A stretch of DNA of 64,000 nucleotides, from positions 124,001 through 188,000 of the forward strand of contig NZ_SWFP01000010.1 of NCBI RefSeq assembly GCF_005869225.1, read 5' to 3'. Numbering within the stretch: position 1 is the stretch's first letter; every line of letters begins with the position of its first letter. The translations under genes and the position numbers were made by a program. This document shows positions 43,872 to 53,517 of the stretch, piece by piece. The DNA comes from Dyadobacter bucti (lineage in GTDB: Bacteria; Bacteroidota; Bacteroidia; Cytophagales; Spirosomataceae). The notes under the pieces are model-generated. The model worked only from the letters and a program-made list of their open reading frames with translations, did not search any database and was not told where the DNA came from.

Positions 43872-44510
43872 ATGGCTCTGGCAATTCGGGACCTTCATCA
43901 GCGGTATGGCGATCTGGAAATTTTATCCGTTCCATCTTGGCAGGTTAATTCCGGTATTTACTGGATTCAGGGGGAGAACGGCGCTGGAAAGTCAACGCTT
44001 TTCAGGACGATTTCAGGCATGCTCCCTTACCAGGGGAATATCGTTCTGGATGGTAAATATGATTTAAAAGCAGACCCTGTGGAATACAGGTTACGGCTAA
44101 ACCTCGGAGAGGCCGAACCGCTGTATCCCTCATTTCTCACACCGGCCGACCTGGTGGCCTTTGTGGCGGAAGCTAAACGAAGTCCTGCCGGCCAGGCCGA
44201 TATGCTTATCGACGCCTTCGGTATCAATTACCTGAAAAATCCGTTCGGCAGTTGTTCCAGCGGGATGGTTAAGAAGGTTTCCCTCGCAATTTCGTTCCTG
44301 GGAAACCCGTCGGTGATTATTCTGGACGAACCCCTTATAACAATAGATCAGGATGCCCGGGCTGCCTTGTTTGGACTCATCAAATCGTACCATCAATCCG
44401 GGGTAACTTTCCTGCTTTCCTCCCACCAGACGTTCCAACAGGAAGGTCTGGCTGTGTCGCAGACCTTTGCACTCAGAAACAAAACGCTTGTCAGCATCCC
44501 CGCGCTATGA
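43872..44510 (+). CDS. ABC transporter ATP-binding protein
   Basis: A 212-aa ATPase from the ATG at 43872; the open frame starts at 43821, but those residues precede the usual N terminus. Walker A is GENGAGKST (about 34-42) and Walker B is VIILDEPLIT. The signature loop reads CSSGMVKKV, a weak form of LSGGQ. It lacks a fused membrane domain; the next gene, overlapping by four bases (ATGA), supplies one. The pair is an export-type or small-subunit ABC system of unknown substrate. Confidence 0.85.
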   Translation: MALAIRDLHQRYGDLEILSVPSWQVNSGIYWIQGENGAGKSTLFRTISGMLPYQGNIVLDGKYDLKADPVEYRLRLNLGEAEPLYPSFLTPADLVAFVAEAKRSPAGQADMLIDAFGINYLKNPFGSCSSGMVKKVSLAISFLGNPSVIILDEPLITIDQDARAALFGLIKSYHQSGVTFLLSSHQTFQQEGLAVSQTFALRNKTLVSIPAL

Positions 44511-45577
44511 AAATGCTGATGCTTTCGACGGTCTCCGAGTTTTTCAGGCAGAGAGCGGGGATGTTTTTTGTGTTAATGGGTATGCTTTTTGGATTTCTGA
44601 GCGGAGCTGAACACAGGGCTTTCGCGCTGTTTTTTCTGACAGGCTCCTACGGAATGCTTTACCTTTTTGCGATCTGGCTTTGTTATACTTTATTGAGCCT
44701 GCAGTTCGTGAGTAATCTCTGGAAGCAGCCCGACTATGCTTTTATTTATCATGTCCGGATCTGGCCTTTGTATAAAAGAGCCTATCGGTTTGCGATGCTT
44801 GCAATCGGGTTTTTGCAACCCATATTGTACTACGGCGTTTACCTGGTTTCCATTGCCGTGCAGGATAAAGCAATGTATCGTCTCCGGGCTGTTCCGTTTT
44901 TTTATTTCTTCCTCATCCTTATAATCGTTTCCGGGGCAGAATGGAGGATTCGAAATCCGCAACTCTTTGTGGCAAGGGAAGGCAGGAGCTGGATAAAATG
45001 GCCTTTTCCACGAAAAAATTCCTGGATTTACTGGTCACTTGAGTGGCTTTTCAGAGAGAAAGGTGTGACGCTGCTGGCCGGAAAGCTGGGTTCTGTTCTG
45101 GTCGCTGTGTGCACATTGCTGTATTATTTAACCGATACCTATGATCTGCGTCTGCCGGCAGTCGGATTGTCGCTGGCGTATTTACTGAACATTGGCATAT
45201 CCTATGAGCTCTATAGGTGGGAAAGCGACGTGTGGCTCTGGGGCCGGTCGCTGCCGGTTTCCGGTCTGAGGCGATTGGGGAGGATAATTTCAATACACGC
45301 GATCATTATTTTGCCGGAGACACTGGTGGCAGTCCGTAACGGTGCCCTTACTTTTTACGAAGTCTTGCAATTGTATACGCTGGGGCTGGCGGTACTGTCT
45401 TTTGTCCACGTGTTTTTTTATAGAAGAAGCCAGTCGCTTGAAGACTCCATTCAAACCGTTCTGTTTGGTTTTGTCGGGCTGACATTGTTGATTTTGTATA
45501 AAATCCCCTTGCTGCTGATTGCAGCCTGCATATTCATTTTTGCACTTTACATTTTTCCGAAATGGTATCGGGTCTGA
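44507..45577 (+). CDS. membrane protein, probable ABC permease
   Basis: A 356-aa protein with about eight to ten hydrophobic segments and few charged loops. It overlaps the ATPase stop with its ATG, so the two are co-translated and almost certainly form one transporter. I recognise no permease motif, so the assignment rests on position and topology. The C terminus ends with a long hydrophobic stretch (LLLIAACIFIFALYIFPK). Substrate unknown. Confidence 0.65.
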   Translation: MKMLMLSTVSEFFRQRAGMFFVLMGMLFGFLSGAEHRAFALFFLTGSYGMLYLFAIWLCYTLLSLQFVSNLWKQPDYAFIYHVRIWPLYKRAYRFAMLAIGFLQPILYYGVYLVSIAVQDKAMYRLRAVPFFYFFLILIIVSGAEWRIRNPQLFVAREGRSWIKWPFPRKNSWIYWSLEWLFREKGVTLLAGKLGSVLVAVCTLLYYLTDTYDLRLPAVGLSLAYLLNIGISYELYRWESDVWLWGRSLPVSGLRRLGRIISIHAIIILPETLVAVRNGALTFYEVLQLYTLGLAVLSFVHVFFYRRSQSLEDSIQTVLFGFVGLTLLILYKIPLLLIAACIFIFALYIFPKWYRV

Positions 45578-45590
45578 TGTGTGAGCCGGT

Positions 45591-45648
45591 ATCACAAAAC
45601 GACGGATACCCCGCCTTGAATAAAGGAGATATCCGTCGCTTTTGTGAT
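45591..45648. terminator. long hairpin between convergent genes
   Basis: ATCACAAAACGACGGATA (45591-45608) pairs with TATCCGTCG and CTTTTGTGAT (45630-45648), an 18-base stem with a single bulge and a ~21-base loop. It fills the gap between the ABC permease and the leftward SDR gene and can end both transcripts. Confidence 0.7.
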
Positions 45649-45657
45649 ATGACAAAT

Positions 45658-46371
45658 CTACTTCGGAGGCATTGATGGCCTTACTTCTACCTTGCTCGGG
45701 AGCGTCCGTGCCGGCATTTTGATCAGATCCGAAACAATCTGGCCGATGTCTTCCGGCTGAATTTTCCAGGCATCTTTTTCAGAAGGCTGATGGTTGCTGA
45801 ATTCGGTAGCGACAGATCCCGGCATAATCGTGGAAACCTTAATGCCCGCATTTCTTACATCCATCATCATGGCCTGCGAAAAACCTACCAGTCCGAATTT
45901 GCTTGCATTGTAAGCAGTTCCGTTCGGGAAGAAATTGGTGCCGGCAAGGCTCGATATGGTAATAAAATAACCCTTTGTGTCGGTCAGGGCGGCCAGAGAG
46001 GCCTTTGCGCTGAAAAATACGCCTGTTAAATTAATATCGATCGTTTCCTGCCACTGTTCCGCCGTCAGATCCTGAATGGGAGCGAAGTGACCTACTCCCG
46101 CGTTTGCGATGAGGTAATCCAGTCTGCCCCATTTTCCCAATACCGTAGCGACCGCTCTCTGCTGAGACTCCAGATTTCTGACGTCAGACTCCAAGCCGAT
46201 TGCAAAACCTTCCCTTATTTTATTAAGGGAAGCCGCCGCCTGATCTGCACTTTCCTGGGACCGGCTAGTGACAGCCACATAAATTCCCTCGCCGATCAGT
46301 ACCTCGGCTATCCCGTAACCTATTCCTTTTGACCCGCCCGTGATAAGGGCTGTTTTAATTGATTCTGCCAT
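45658..46371 (-). CDS. short-chain dehydrogenase/reductase
   Basis: A 237-aa SDR enzyme with the Rossmann motif TGGSKGIGYG, NAGVG, the catalytic Ser in ITISSLAG and YNASK with Tyr and Lys. It is NAD(P)-dependent. It resembles 3-ketoacyl reductases but carries variations compared with FabG at 47.0 kb, so its substrate is not clear. No pathway partner is next to it. Confidence 0.85.
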   Translation of the reverse strand: MAESIKTALITGGSKGIGYGIAEVLIGEGIYVAVTSRSQESADQAAASLNKIREGFAIGLESDVRNLESQQRAVATVLGKWGRLDYLIANAGVGHFAPIQDLTAEQWQETIDINLTGVFFSAKASLAALTDTKGYFITISSLAGTNFFPNGTAYNASKFGLVGFSQAMMMDVRNAGIKVSTIMPGSVATEFSNHQPSEKDAWKIQPEDIGQIVSDLIKMPARTLPSKVEVRPSMPPK

Positions 46372-46477
46372 TTGTATGATGCTAAATAAAAAATATGCTG
46401 AACCAAGTTAACAGCAGCGGGAAGCGGAAGGTTTTAAAAAAACAGAATTTTATGCCTCATAAAAACCTTTTGCCGGA

Positions 46478-46894
46478 TTATCTGTCATTGATCCGGTCGT
46501 CGTTCTGTGTATCGCGTGTATTTTTCTGGACGGCAATGGCGCCGAATGTGCTCAGCAGAAACGCAAAAGCATAAAAGCCCTTTTCACTCGGCAAAAGTGC
46601 TGCATTCCAGAGCCCGACGGCCAGGAGCACGATGGATAAGAGGGTTGAAATCCAGCTGATCCCGTAATAAAGATTGGTAACCATAATGCCTTCCAGCCTG
46701 TCCCTGACACTTTTTTGAACAGATATAGCGGCGAAAAGACCGTACATGAGTACAGTAAAGTAGTAACCCTTTTCGCTCAGCAACATTTCGGATCTCCATA
46801 ACCCGACAATGTATCCTAGCATACCAGTTCCTAATGCGATCCAGGAGGCGGCTATAAATGCGCCGGATGTTGTTTGAGAATTTGACGTACCCAT
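46478..46894 (-). CDS. YiaAB two-helix-domain membrane protein
   Basis: About 138 aa from Met at 46894; the open frame extends to 46990 but the 32 added residues are polar and unlike the family. It contains two copies of the YiaA/YiaB two-helix unit, visible from the repeats LWRSEMLLSEKGYYFTVLMYGLFAAISVQK and LWNAALLPSEKGFYAFAFLLSTFGAIAVQK, giving four membrane helices. Function of the family is not known. It lies between the SDR gene and the divergent fabG. Confidence 0.8.
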   Translation of the reverse strand: MGTSNSQTTSGAFIAASWIALGTGMLGYIVGLWRSEMLLSEKGYYFTVLMYGLFAAISVQKSVRDRLEGIMVTNLYYGISWISTLLSIVLLAVGLWNAALLPSEKGFYAFAFLLSTFGAIAVQKNTRDTQNDDRINDR

Positions 46895-46982
46895 TTTTCT
46901 GTTTTGTATTGAATGAAAAATATTTCTTTCAATACGTTCAAATCGTGCGGAGGTCACATTAAAGTTTATGCATAACTCTTTT

Positions 46983-47013
46983 TTGCCCATCTGTTGTCAA
47001 TAACCTATTTTTG
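46983..47013 (+). promoter_or_regulatory. Bacteroidota-type promoter of fabG
   Basis: TTTTG at 46981-46985 and TATTTTTG at 47006-47013 match the -33 TTG and -7 TAnnTTTG elements with a 20-base spacer. The fabG ATG is 35 bases further on. Confidence 0.55.
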
Positions 47014-47048
47014 CCGGTAGATCCATTTGACAGATTTTAATCCCTTTT

Positions 47049-47795
47049 ATGAAAATAGTAGAAAATAAAGTCGCCCTCGTAACCGGAGCATCCCGTGGCA
47101 TAGGTCGATCTATTGCTTTGCGTCTGGCCCAGGAGGGTGCTGATGTTGCATTTACCTATTTGTCCAGTGTTGAAAAAGGTGAGGCATTGGCCAAGGAACT
47201 GGAAAGTTTCGGTGTGAAAGCCAAAGGTTACCGCTCGGATGCTTCCGATTTTCAGGCAGCCGACCAGCTTGTAACGGACGTGATCGCCGATTTCGGACGC
47301 CTGGATGTGCTGATCAACAATGCCGGTGTTACACGCGATGGCCTACTGATGCGTATGAGCGAGGAGCAATGGGATACTGTCATCAACATTAACCTGAAAT
47401 CTGTTTTTAATCTTACCAAAGCAGCAACGAAAAGCATGATCCGCGCGAAAAGCGGCTCGATCATCAATATCACGTCGGTAGTAGGTATCCGTGGAAATGC
47501 CGGACAATCCAATTATGCGGCGTCCAAAGCCGGGATCATTGGTTTTACCAAATCCATTGCGTTGGAACTGGGTTCACGTAATATCCGGTCCAATGCTGTT
47601 GCGCCAGGATTTATCGAAACCGAAATGACTGATGCCGTGGATGCTAAAGCTGTTGAGGACTGGAAGCAGTCTATACCTATGAAAAGGGGAGGGCAGCCGG
47701 AAGAAGTTGCAGATGCGTGCGTATTTCTGGCTTCTGATTTGTCCCGTTATATCACCGGCCAGGTTATTCAGGTCGATGGTGGTATGTTAACCTAG
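47049..47795 (+). CDS. fabG: 3-oxoacyl-[acyl-carrier-protein] reductase
   Basis: A 248-aa SDR enzyme that reduces 3-oxoacyl-ACP with NADPH in fatty acid synthesis. TGASRGIGRSIA binds the cofactor. NNAGVTRDGLLMRMSEEQW and NITSVVGIRGNAGQSNYAASKAGI carry the Asn/Ser/Tyr/Lys active site. The end GQVIQVDGGMLT is classic FabG. It is monocistronic or first in a unit with the VWA gene 75 bases later. Confidence 0.95.
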   Translation: MKIVENKVALVTGASRGIGRSIALRLAQEGADVAFTYLSSVEKGEALAKELESFGVKAKGYRSDASDFQAADQLVTDVIADFGRLDVLINNAGVTRDGLLMRMSEEQWDTVININLKSVFNLTKAATKSMIRAKSGSIINITSVVGIRGNAGQSNYAASKAGIIGFTKSIALELGSRNIRSNAVAPGFIETEMTDAVDAKAVEDWKQSIPMKRGGQPEEVADACVFLASDLSRYITGQVIQVDGGMLT

Positions 47796-47870
47796 TCGTT
47801 TTCTTCGTTAGTGGATAGCTGGCAGTTTCGTTGTATATTGTAACGCTGCCAGCTATCGATATTTTAACAC

Positions 47871-49946
47871 ATGCGGTCCGAGCTTATTTTCCAAACTCCT
47901 TACTGGTTTATTATTTTCTGTCTGGTTGCGGGAGGCGCCTACGCATATTTCCTGTATCAGCCGGTAGCTTCATGGGGGAAAAAATTGAATTACCTGCTTG
48001 CGTTTTTCAGGGGCCTGGTCGTTTCTCTGATCTGTTTTTTGCTGCTAAGCCCGCTCGTGCGTAAAACTGAAACCTCCGTTGACAAAGCGAAAGTCGTTTT
48101 TGCCATTGATAATTCAGAGTCTGTCAAGAATTATGGTCAACCTTTGCTGAAACAAATTGCAGATGCCTCTGCATCACTCGAATCGGCTGGTTTTGAGGTA
48201 AGTGTACAGACCTTGGATAAAAATGGTAAAGCTTCCGTTCCGGATTCTATCCGTTTTGACCAGAATAAAACAGATCTTTCAGGCCTTTTGCAAACGGTAA
48301 AAAGCAATTTTGAAGGTCGTAATCTTACAGATGTTATCCTGCTTTCGGACGGGATTGTCAATCAGGGAATATCACCTTCTTACAATCGTTTTCCCTTCAA
48401 AGTGAACACAATCGCGGTAGGGGATACCGTTCCAGATCTGGATATCAGGATCAAGGATGTGATCAATAACCGTATCGCCTATCTGGGCAATGAATTTCCG
48501 GTCCGTGCGGAAATAGTGGCAAACGGCCTGGCCGGTAAATCCACAACCATTACCCTGAAACAGAACGGAAGGGTGATTTCCAGCCAGAATGTCGTGATCG
48601 ACGGACAATCCTATTTCAAATCCTTCGATTTTAAGGCATCATCAAACCAGAAAGGTGTCCAGCATTATACCCTGGAACTGGGGGCGGTATCCGGGGAAAC
48701 ATCGATCAGGAACAATAAAAAGGATGTTTATATTGATATTATAGATGGCAGGCAAAAGATCCTTCTTATGGCATTGGCCCCGCATCCTGATATCAAAAGC
48801 ATCCGGAGCCTGATCGAGGCCAACGACAATTACGAGCTGGACATCAATATTCTTTCGATTTCGAGTGTCCCTCCTGTGTTTTCCAAGCCTTATGATCTGG
48901 TCATCCTGCACCAGATACCCAATGTTCTGGGGATGGGTAATTCGCTCGTTCGCAAATTCATTGATTTAAGAACACCTGTTTTTTATATTCTTGGAAATCA
49001 GTCGGCCGTACCTCTGGCGAGCTCGCTCAACCGGTCGCTGGCCATTGCTGCGTCTAATAATCAGACGGATAAGGTTACAGCCCGTTTCAATCCTGCGTTT
49101 CAGCAGCTGAATTTTGATCCGGAAAGCCTGAAAATCCTCGAACGCCTGCCGCCACTATCGGTGCCATTCGGTGAATACAATATTTCCTCGGGCACCGAAA
49201 CGATATTATTCCAAAAAGTGGGCACGCTGAATACCAATAAACCACTTTTAGTGCTGAATACAGGTGGGGATCAAAAAACGGCAGTTCTTGCGGGAGAGGG
49301 GATATGGCAGTGGAGACAGGAAGAATTTGCGCTGACAGGCAAACAGGAGGTGGTTGACAACTTATTTCAGAAGCTGATACAGGTGCTTTCTGTACGGGAA
49401 GACAAACGTAAATTCCGGGTGTATCCTGTGAGAAACGAATTTGAAGCAGGCGAGCAGGTGGTGTTTCAAACTGAAATTTACAATGATATCTACGAACCGA
49501 TTTTCGGGCAGGAAGTAAAGCTGGACGTAACTGATGAGAAGGGTAAAACCAGGCAATTTTCTTACACCCATTCAAAAGAGAATCCCCGGTTCAGCATCAG
49601 CGGCCTCACCGATGGAGTTTACCGCTATGCCGCGTCCACGTCCCTGCGCAGCGGTCAGGAGCGTGTAACGGGCCAGTTTGTGATCAGAAATTTGGATTTG
49701 GAACTGAGCAATACCACAGCCGATTTTGGAATGCTGAGAGAACTGGCCGGGCGCTCGGGCGGGACTTTCATACCACCAGCGTCACTGGCAGATTTTGTTG
49801 ATAATTTAAAGAGTAACCGTCCCTCGGACCGCCTTGACAGCAGTGAAGAAATGGTCGAACTGATCCACCTTAAATGGCTGTTTTTCCTGTTGATCGTATT
49901 GATGGGTTCGGAATGGGGGCTAAGAAAGTACCATGGCGGATATTAG
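47871..49946 (+). CDS. VWA-domain membrane protein
   Basis: A 691-aa protein with two N-terminal membrane helices (about 10-29 and 40-61), a von Willebrand factor A domain with a complete MIDAS motif D80-x-S82-x-S84 (AIDNSESV), a long extracytoplasmic part with immunoglobulin-like sections, and a C-terminal membrane helix (about 668-688). The layout resembles the large Bat-type or glutamine-amidotransferase-like VWA proteins of Bacteroidota. Metal-dependent protein binding is expected; the partner is unknown. Its stop overlaps the start of the next gene by 14 bases. Confidence 0.8.
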   Translation: MRSELIFQTPYWFIIFCLVAGGAYAYFLYQPVASWGKKLNYLLAFFRGLVVSLICFLLLSPLVRKTETSVDKAKVVFAIDNSESVKNYGQPLLKQIADASASLESAGFEVSVQTLDKNGKASVPDSIRFDQNKTDLSGLLQTVKSNFEGRNLTDVILLSDGIVNQGISPSYNRFPFKVNTIAVGDTVPDLDIRIKDVINNRIAYLGNEFPVRAEIVANGLAGKSTTITLKQNGRVISSQNVVIDGQSYFKSFDFKASSNQKGVQHYTLELGAVSGETSIRNNKKDVYIDIIDGRQKILLMALAPHPDIKSIRSLIEANDNYELDINILSISSVPPVFSKPYDLVILHQIPNVLGMGNSLVRKFIDLRTPVFYILGNQSAVPLASSLNRSLAIAASNNQTDKVTARFNPAFQQLNFDPESLKILERLPPLSVPFGEYNISSGTETILFQKVGTLNTNKPLLVLNTGGDQKTAVLAGEGIWQWRQEEFALTGKQEVVDNLFQKLIQVLSVREDKRKFRVYPVRNEFEAGEQVVFQTEIYNDIYEPIFGQEVKLDVTDEKGKTRQFSYTHSKENPRFSISGLTDGVYRYAASTSLRSGQERVTGQFVIRNLDLELSNTTADFGMLRELAGRSGGTFIPPASLADFVDNLKSNRPSDRLDSSEEMVELIHLKWLFFLLIVLMGSEWGLRKYHGGY

Positions 49947-50937
49947 TAATGCGCCGTTTGGCAATGAGTTCAAGGCTTTGTTTAAATATATCTTCCGGAA
50001 CCTGCGATTTCGCGTAAAAGTTTTTAAAAACTTGTCGGTTTCCTGCTTACTGATCTGCATACATATTACGCCCGCATCCGCCCAAACCGACACTACTCAG
50101 GTCGTTGCCCTTGCTGACACAACACATGAAGTCCGCCCCAATTACAAGATGCTCCGCGGCATTTTCGCAGCCCAGTCGGCTTTGTACCTGGGCACCATGT
50201 ACGGGCTGAGTAAGTCGTGGTATAAAAATCGCCTCACCAATTTCAGCTTTAAGGACGATACACACGAGTGGCTTCAAATGGACAAAATGGGGCACGTTTA
50301 CACATCGTACCAGATAGCCCGGCATACCGCCGCGATTTACAAAAAAACGGGTATTTCGAAAAGGCAGATGCTTGTTTATGGGGCGATCTCAGGGATTATA
50401 TTTCAAACGCCTATTGAAATCCTGGACGGATTTTCGCCCGACTACGGGTTTTCAACAGGGGATATGGTGGCGAATATTACGGGATCGGTAATTTTTCTCG
50501 GGCAAATTGCGCTTTGGGACGAAGTGCGCATCCAGCCAAAATTTTCATTTCATTATACCTCCTTATCGAAGGTGCGGCCGGAGTTGCTGGGAAACACCAA
50601 GTATGAACGATGGCTTAAAGATTATAATGGGCAAACTTACTGGTTTTCAGCTAGTCCCAGATCATTTTTCAGAAATGGCAACTGGCCTGCATGGTTATGT
50701 TTTTCAGTTGGTTACGGAATTCAGGATATGGTTTCAGCGGAAACTGAAAAAAGTATTGAGCTGGGCTACCGACCTTACCGGCAGTACTATCTTTCACTGG
50801 ACATTGACCTCACTAAGATCAAAACCCGGAGTAAATTTGTTCGTACTTTAGGTTTCGTTGCCAATTCCATCAAGATACCAGCGCCGGCGTTACAGATAAG
50901 CAGGAAAGGGGTTGATTTCAAGCCTTTTTATTTTTAA
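49933..50937 (+). CDS. DUF2279 family (YfiM-like) protein
   Basis: A 334-aa protein that matches DUF2279. After a likely Sec signal or membrane segment (about 34-50, ending ASAQ) come motifs such as DKMGHVYTSYQIAR, GAISGIIFQTPIEILDGFSPDYGFSTGDM and AWLCFSVGYGI, typical of the family. It is probably an envelope lipid-phosphatase-like or structural protein, but no function is known. The start overlaps the VWA gene; a later in-frame Met is possible. Confidence 0.78.
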   Translation: MADISNAPFGNEFKALFKYIFRNLRFRVKVFKNLSVSCLLICIHITPASAQTDTTQVVALADTTHEVRPNYKMLRGIFAAQSALYLGTMYGLSKSWYKNRLTNFSFKDDTHEWLQMDKMGHVYTSYQIARHTAAIYKKTGISKRQMLVYGAISGIIFQTPIEILDGFSPDYGFSTGDMVANITGSVIFLGQIALWDEVRIQPKFSFHYTSLSKVRPELLGNTKYERWLKDYNGQTYWFSASPRSFFRNGNWPAWLCFSVGYGIQDMVSAETEKSIELGYRPYRQYYLSLDIDLTKIKTRSKFVRTLGFVANSIKIPAPALQISRKGVDFKPFYF

Positions 50938-50998
50938 TAACAGAAAGGAAAAGTACAGGTAATGTGCTGATCGTGGATACAAGTTTAATTTGACAAAC

Positions 50999-51982
50999 AT
51001 GAATATAGGGGATAAGGTAAGACTAGTACATGGCCGGGAAGAAGGGGTTATTTATGCTTTTTTGCCGGGAAATATAGTTGAGATAGAAATTGAAGACGGA
51101 TTCCGGATTCCGGTGCTTAGAAATGAAATTGTGACCATATCGCCTGTCGAATCACAACGCCTGGTCAAATCTTCGGACTCAAAAAAGATCGGGGTTCAAA
51201 GTGACGTGATTGCTTCCAGACCAGCTGCATTTGCTGAGAAAGGTATTTATATGGCATTTGTGTCTGTGAATGACAGGGCCTTAACCTTACACCTAATCAA
51301 TAATTCAGACTGGACACTGCCCTTTACTGCCATTGCAATACAGGAAAATGTGAGTACCGGGCTGGCCGCCGGGGTACTGTTGCCACGGACTTCCCAGAAG
51401 TTGACTGAACTGCAGATGAAGGATTTTGAGGCATGGCCCGTTTTTGAATTCAAAATGCTCTATTTCAGGGATGGGAATTATACGCTACCGCAAGCTCTTG
51501 CCAAACGGATCAAATGCCGAGCCCAGTCTTTTTATAAAAATAAGGGAAAGGCGCCAGTGATCAACAAAGAGGCCTTTGTATACCAGCTGGATGAAGAAAG
51601 TCTGAAAAAAGAGGAAATTGTTGTTTCAGAGAACCTTTCAAACGATTTGAAAATGAGTATGATGGGCGGAGGCGACAAGCAGGCAATCGTGGTTGAAAAA
51701 CCGCAGCAGGTTGTGGATCTGCACATTGAAAAATTAACCGCGAAAAACTCCGGGCTCTCCAACGATGCCATCCTGAAAACACAACTTGCTGCATTTGAGA
51801 GTAACCTGGAACTGGCAATTGCAAACGGAATGGAGGAAATTACTTTTATTCATGGTACGGGCAGCGGAGTGCTGCGAAGCGAACTGCACCGTCGGTTGGG
51901 TAAAAATCAGCATGTTGAATATTATAAAGACGCTCAAAAGGAAAAATTCGGATACGGTGCAACCCTTGTTAAAATTAAGTAA
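50999..51982 (+). CDS. DUF2027/Smr domain protein
   Basis: 327 aa from the ATG at 50999 (a TTG at 50990 lies in frame). The N-terminal half matches DUF2027, found in Bacteroidota Smr proteins (GDKVRLVHGREEGVIYAF). The C-terminal ~90 residues are an Smr domain with VDLHIEKL and HGTGSGVLRSEL, the nuclease motif HGxGxG of MutS2-type proteins. It probably cuts or binds nucleic acid structures in DNA repair or ribosome rescue. It is followed, with overlap, by a DUF4403 gene. Confidence 0.88.
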   Translation: MNIGDKVRLVHGREEGVIYAFLPGNIVEIEIEDGFRIPVLRNEIVTISPVESQRLVKSSDSKKIGVQSDVIASRPAAFAEKGIYMAFVSVNDRALTLHLINNSDWTLPFTAIAIQENVSTGLAAGVLLPRTSQKLTELQMKDFEAWPVFEFKMLYFRDGNYTLPQALAKRIKCRAQSFYKNKGKAPVINKEAFVYQLDEESLKKEEIVVSENLSNDLKMSMMGGGDKQAIVVEKPQQVVDLHIEKLTAKNSGLSNDAILKTQLAAFESNLELAIANGMEEITFIHGTGSGVLRSELHRRLGKNQHVEYYKDAQKEKFGYGATLVKIK

Positions 51983-53417
51983 CCTCCCTGGCAGACTTTT
52001 ATGTCTATGGGTTTTAATCATTCTGGCACCGGGATTATGGCAGTGCCGCTCAAAAAGTACCTCTCCCAAAGCGCCTATGGAAGAATACAAGTATTCCGAC
52101 AAAGAGATTCAGAACGAAAAACATTTATCGGTATTAAATGTTCCCGTGGAAATTCCAATCAAGGAACTTGAAAACCAGATCAATGCGAAGATCAAGGGAT
52201 TGATTTACGATGATAACAGCTATGAGGACGATAACAATGACAACCTGAAAGCGAAGGTTTGGAAGATCAGCCCGATCCGCGTGGTTGCGATTGACTCGTC
52301 ATTCTTATTTGAAGTACCGTTAAAGATCTGGGTTAGCGCAGGTTATAAAGTCAGTCCGCTGGGAATAACCATGTCTGGTTACAAGGACACAGAATTTTCG
52401 ATCAAGATAAGGTTGATTTCGAAAATAGGGATCTCATCCAACTGGCAGCTTAAATCAGATACCTATGTAGATAGCTATGACTGGATCACAGAACCTAATA
52501 TAAAGGTAGCTGGTATTAACATACCGATTAAAAGTATGGCAAGCCGGCTGCTTAACAAGAATTTTGATAAAATAACGGAGGCGATCGACGACCAGGTAGC
52601 CAATAATGTTGAACTGAAAAAGAACGCCGAACTGGCTTGGAACATTGCTCGTCAGCCGGTGATGCTGGCAAAAGAATACGATACCTGGCTTGTTGTAGTG
52701 CCCACCGGTATTGTAATGACGCCTCTGCTGGCCAAGAATAATATTCTGCGATCGGTAATAGGTATACAAGGTTATACTCAGACGATTACATCCGCGACGA
52801 AACCCGTGGTACCGGCAGTTTACAAGCTTCCTGATCTGAAGATTGTCGATAAAGTGGTGGAAGAATTCAAGGTTGGGCTGATCAGTCTGGTGTCCTATGA
52901 AGACGCGGCCCGACTGGCAACGACAAAATTTGCGGGGGAGAACTTTGCCTTTTTGGGAGGTAAGTACAATGTTCAGGTGAACAATGTTGAAATGTATGGG
53001 CAAAACGACAGACTGGTTATCAAAGCTGGTTTGACCGGCAGTATTGAAGGGAGTATTTATCTCAAGGGTGTTCCGTATTACGACCCTGATACCAGAAGGC
53101 TTTCACTAAAGGGCCTGGATTATGACCTTGATACCAAAAATTCCATTGTTCGTACTGCAGGTTGGCTACTTCAGGGGCAGTTTAGCCGGATGATGGAGAG
53201 AAAAATGGTATTTCCTGTCGGCGATCAGATCAATGAGGCTAAGAAAACGATCCAAAGTGCCCTGAACAATTATAAAGTAACTGATGGGGTCATTCTGAAA
53301 GGAACGCTTTCCGATATCACTCCGGATAAGGTTTATTTGACTCCGAAACACCTTTATTCGGTTGTATTCGCCCATGGGAAGGTGAATTTGAGAGTGGACG
53401 GAACTAAGGGTTTCTAA
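51966..53417 (+). CDS. DUF4403 family lipoprotein
   Basis: About 483 aa from a TTG at 51966. An ATG at 51912 (and a farther open start at 51786) would place long, uncharacteristic leaders before the signal. From 51966 the protein starts with a lipoprotein-like signal, KLSNLPGRLLCLWVLIILAPGLWQC, a positive stretch then a hydrophobic core and a Cys, so I prefer it. The mature protein fits DUF4403 (long beta-sheet repeats, KVYLTPKHLYSVVFAHGKVNLRVDG at the end), a family thought to act in envelope lipid transport. It overlaps the Smr gene by 17 bases. Confidence 0.72.
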   Translation: MLKLSNLPGRLLCLWVLIILAPGLWQCRSKSTSPKAPMEEYKYSDKEIQNEKHLSVLNVPVEIPIKELENQINAKIKGLIYDDNSYEDDNNDNLKAKVWKISPIRVVAIDSSFLFEVPLKIWVSAGYKVSPLGITMSGYKDTEFSIKIRLISKIGISSNWQLKSDTYVDSYDWITEPNIKVAGINIPIKSMASRLLNKNFDKITEAIDDQVANNVELKKNAELAWNIARQPVMLAKEYDTWLVVVPTGIVMTPLLAKNNILRSVIGIQGYTQTITSATKPVVPAVYKLPDLKIVDKVVEEFKVGLISLVSYEDAARLATTKFAGENFAFLGGKYNVQVNNVEMYGQNDRLVIKAGLTGSIEGSIYLKGVPYYDPDTRRLSLKGLDYDLDTKNSIVRTAGWLLQGQFSRMMERKMVFPVGDQINEAKKTIQSALNNYKVTDGVILKGTLSDITPDKVYLTPKHLYSVVFAHGKVNLRVDGTKGF

Positions 53418-53504
53418 AACAAATTTGGTACAATAAACAGTATGTCTGCCATTTTTTTTTACTTTTTATAGTATATTGACTGCTGATCGAAAGAAAGTAT
53501 TTCT

Positions 53505-53512
53505 TAGCTTTG
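53505..53512 (+). promoter_or_regulatory. -7 box of rnpB
   Basis: TAGCTTTG matches the Bacteroidota -7 consensus TAnnTTTG and lies about 13 bases before the first rnpB bases. A weak -33 region is about 20 bases upstream, so only the -7 box is convincing. Confidence 0.55.
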
Positions 53513-53517
53513 TGCGC

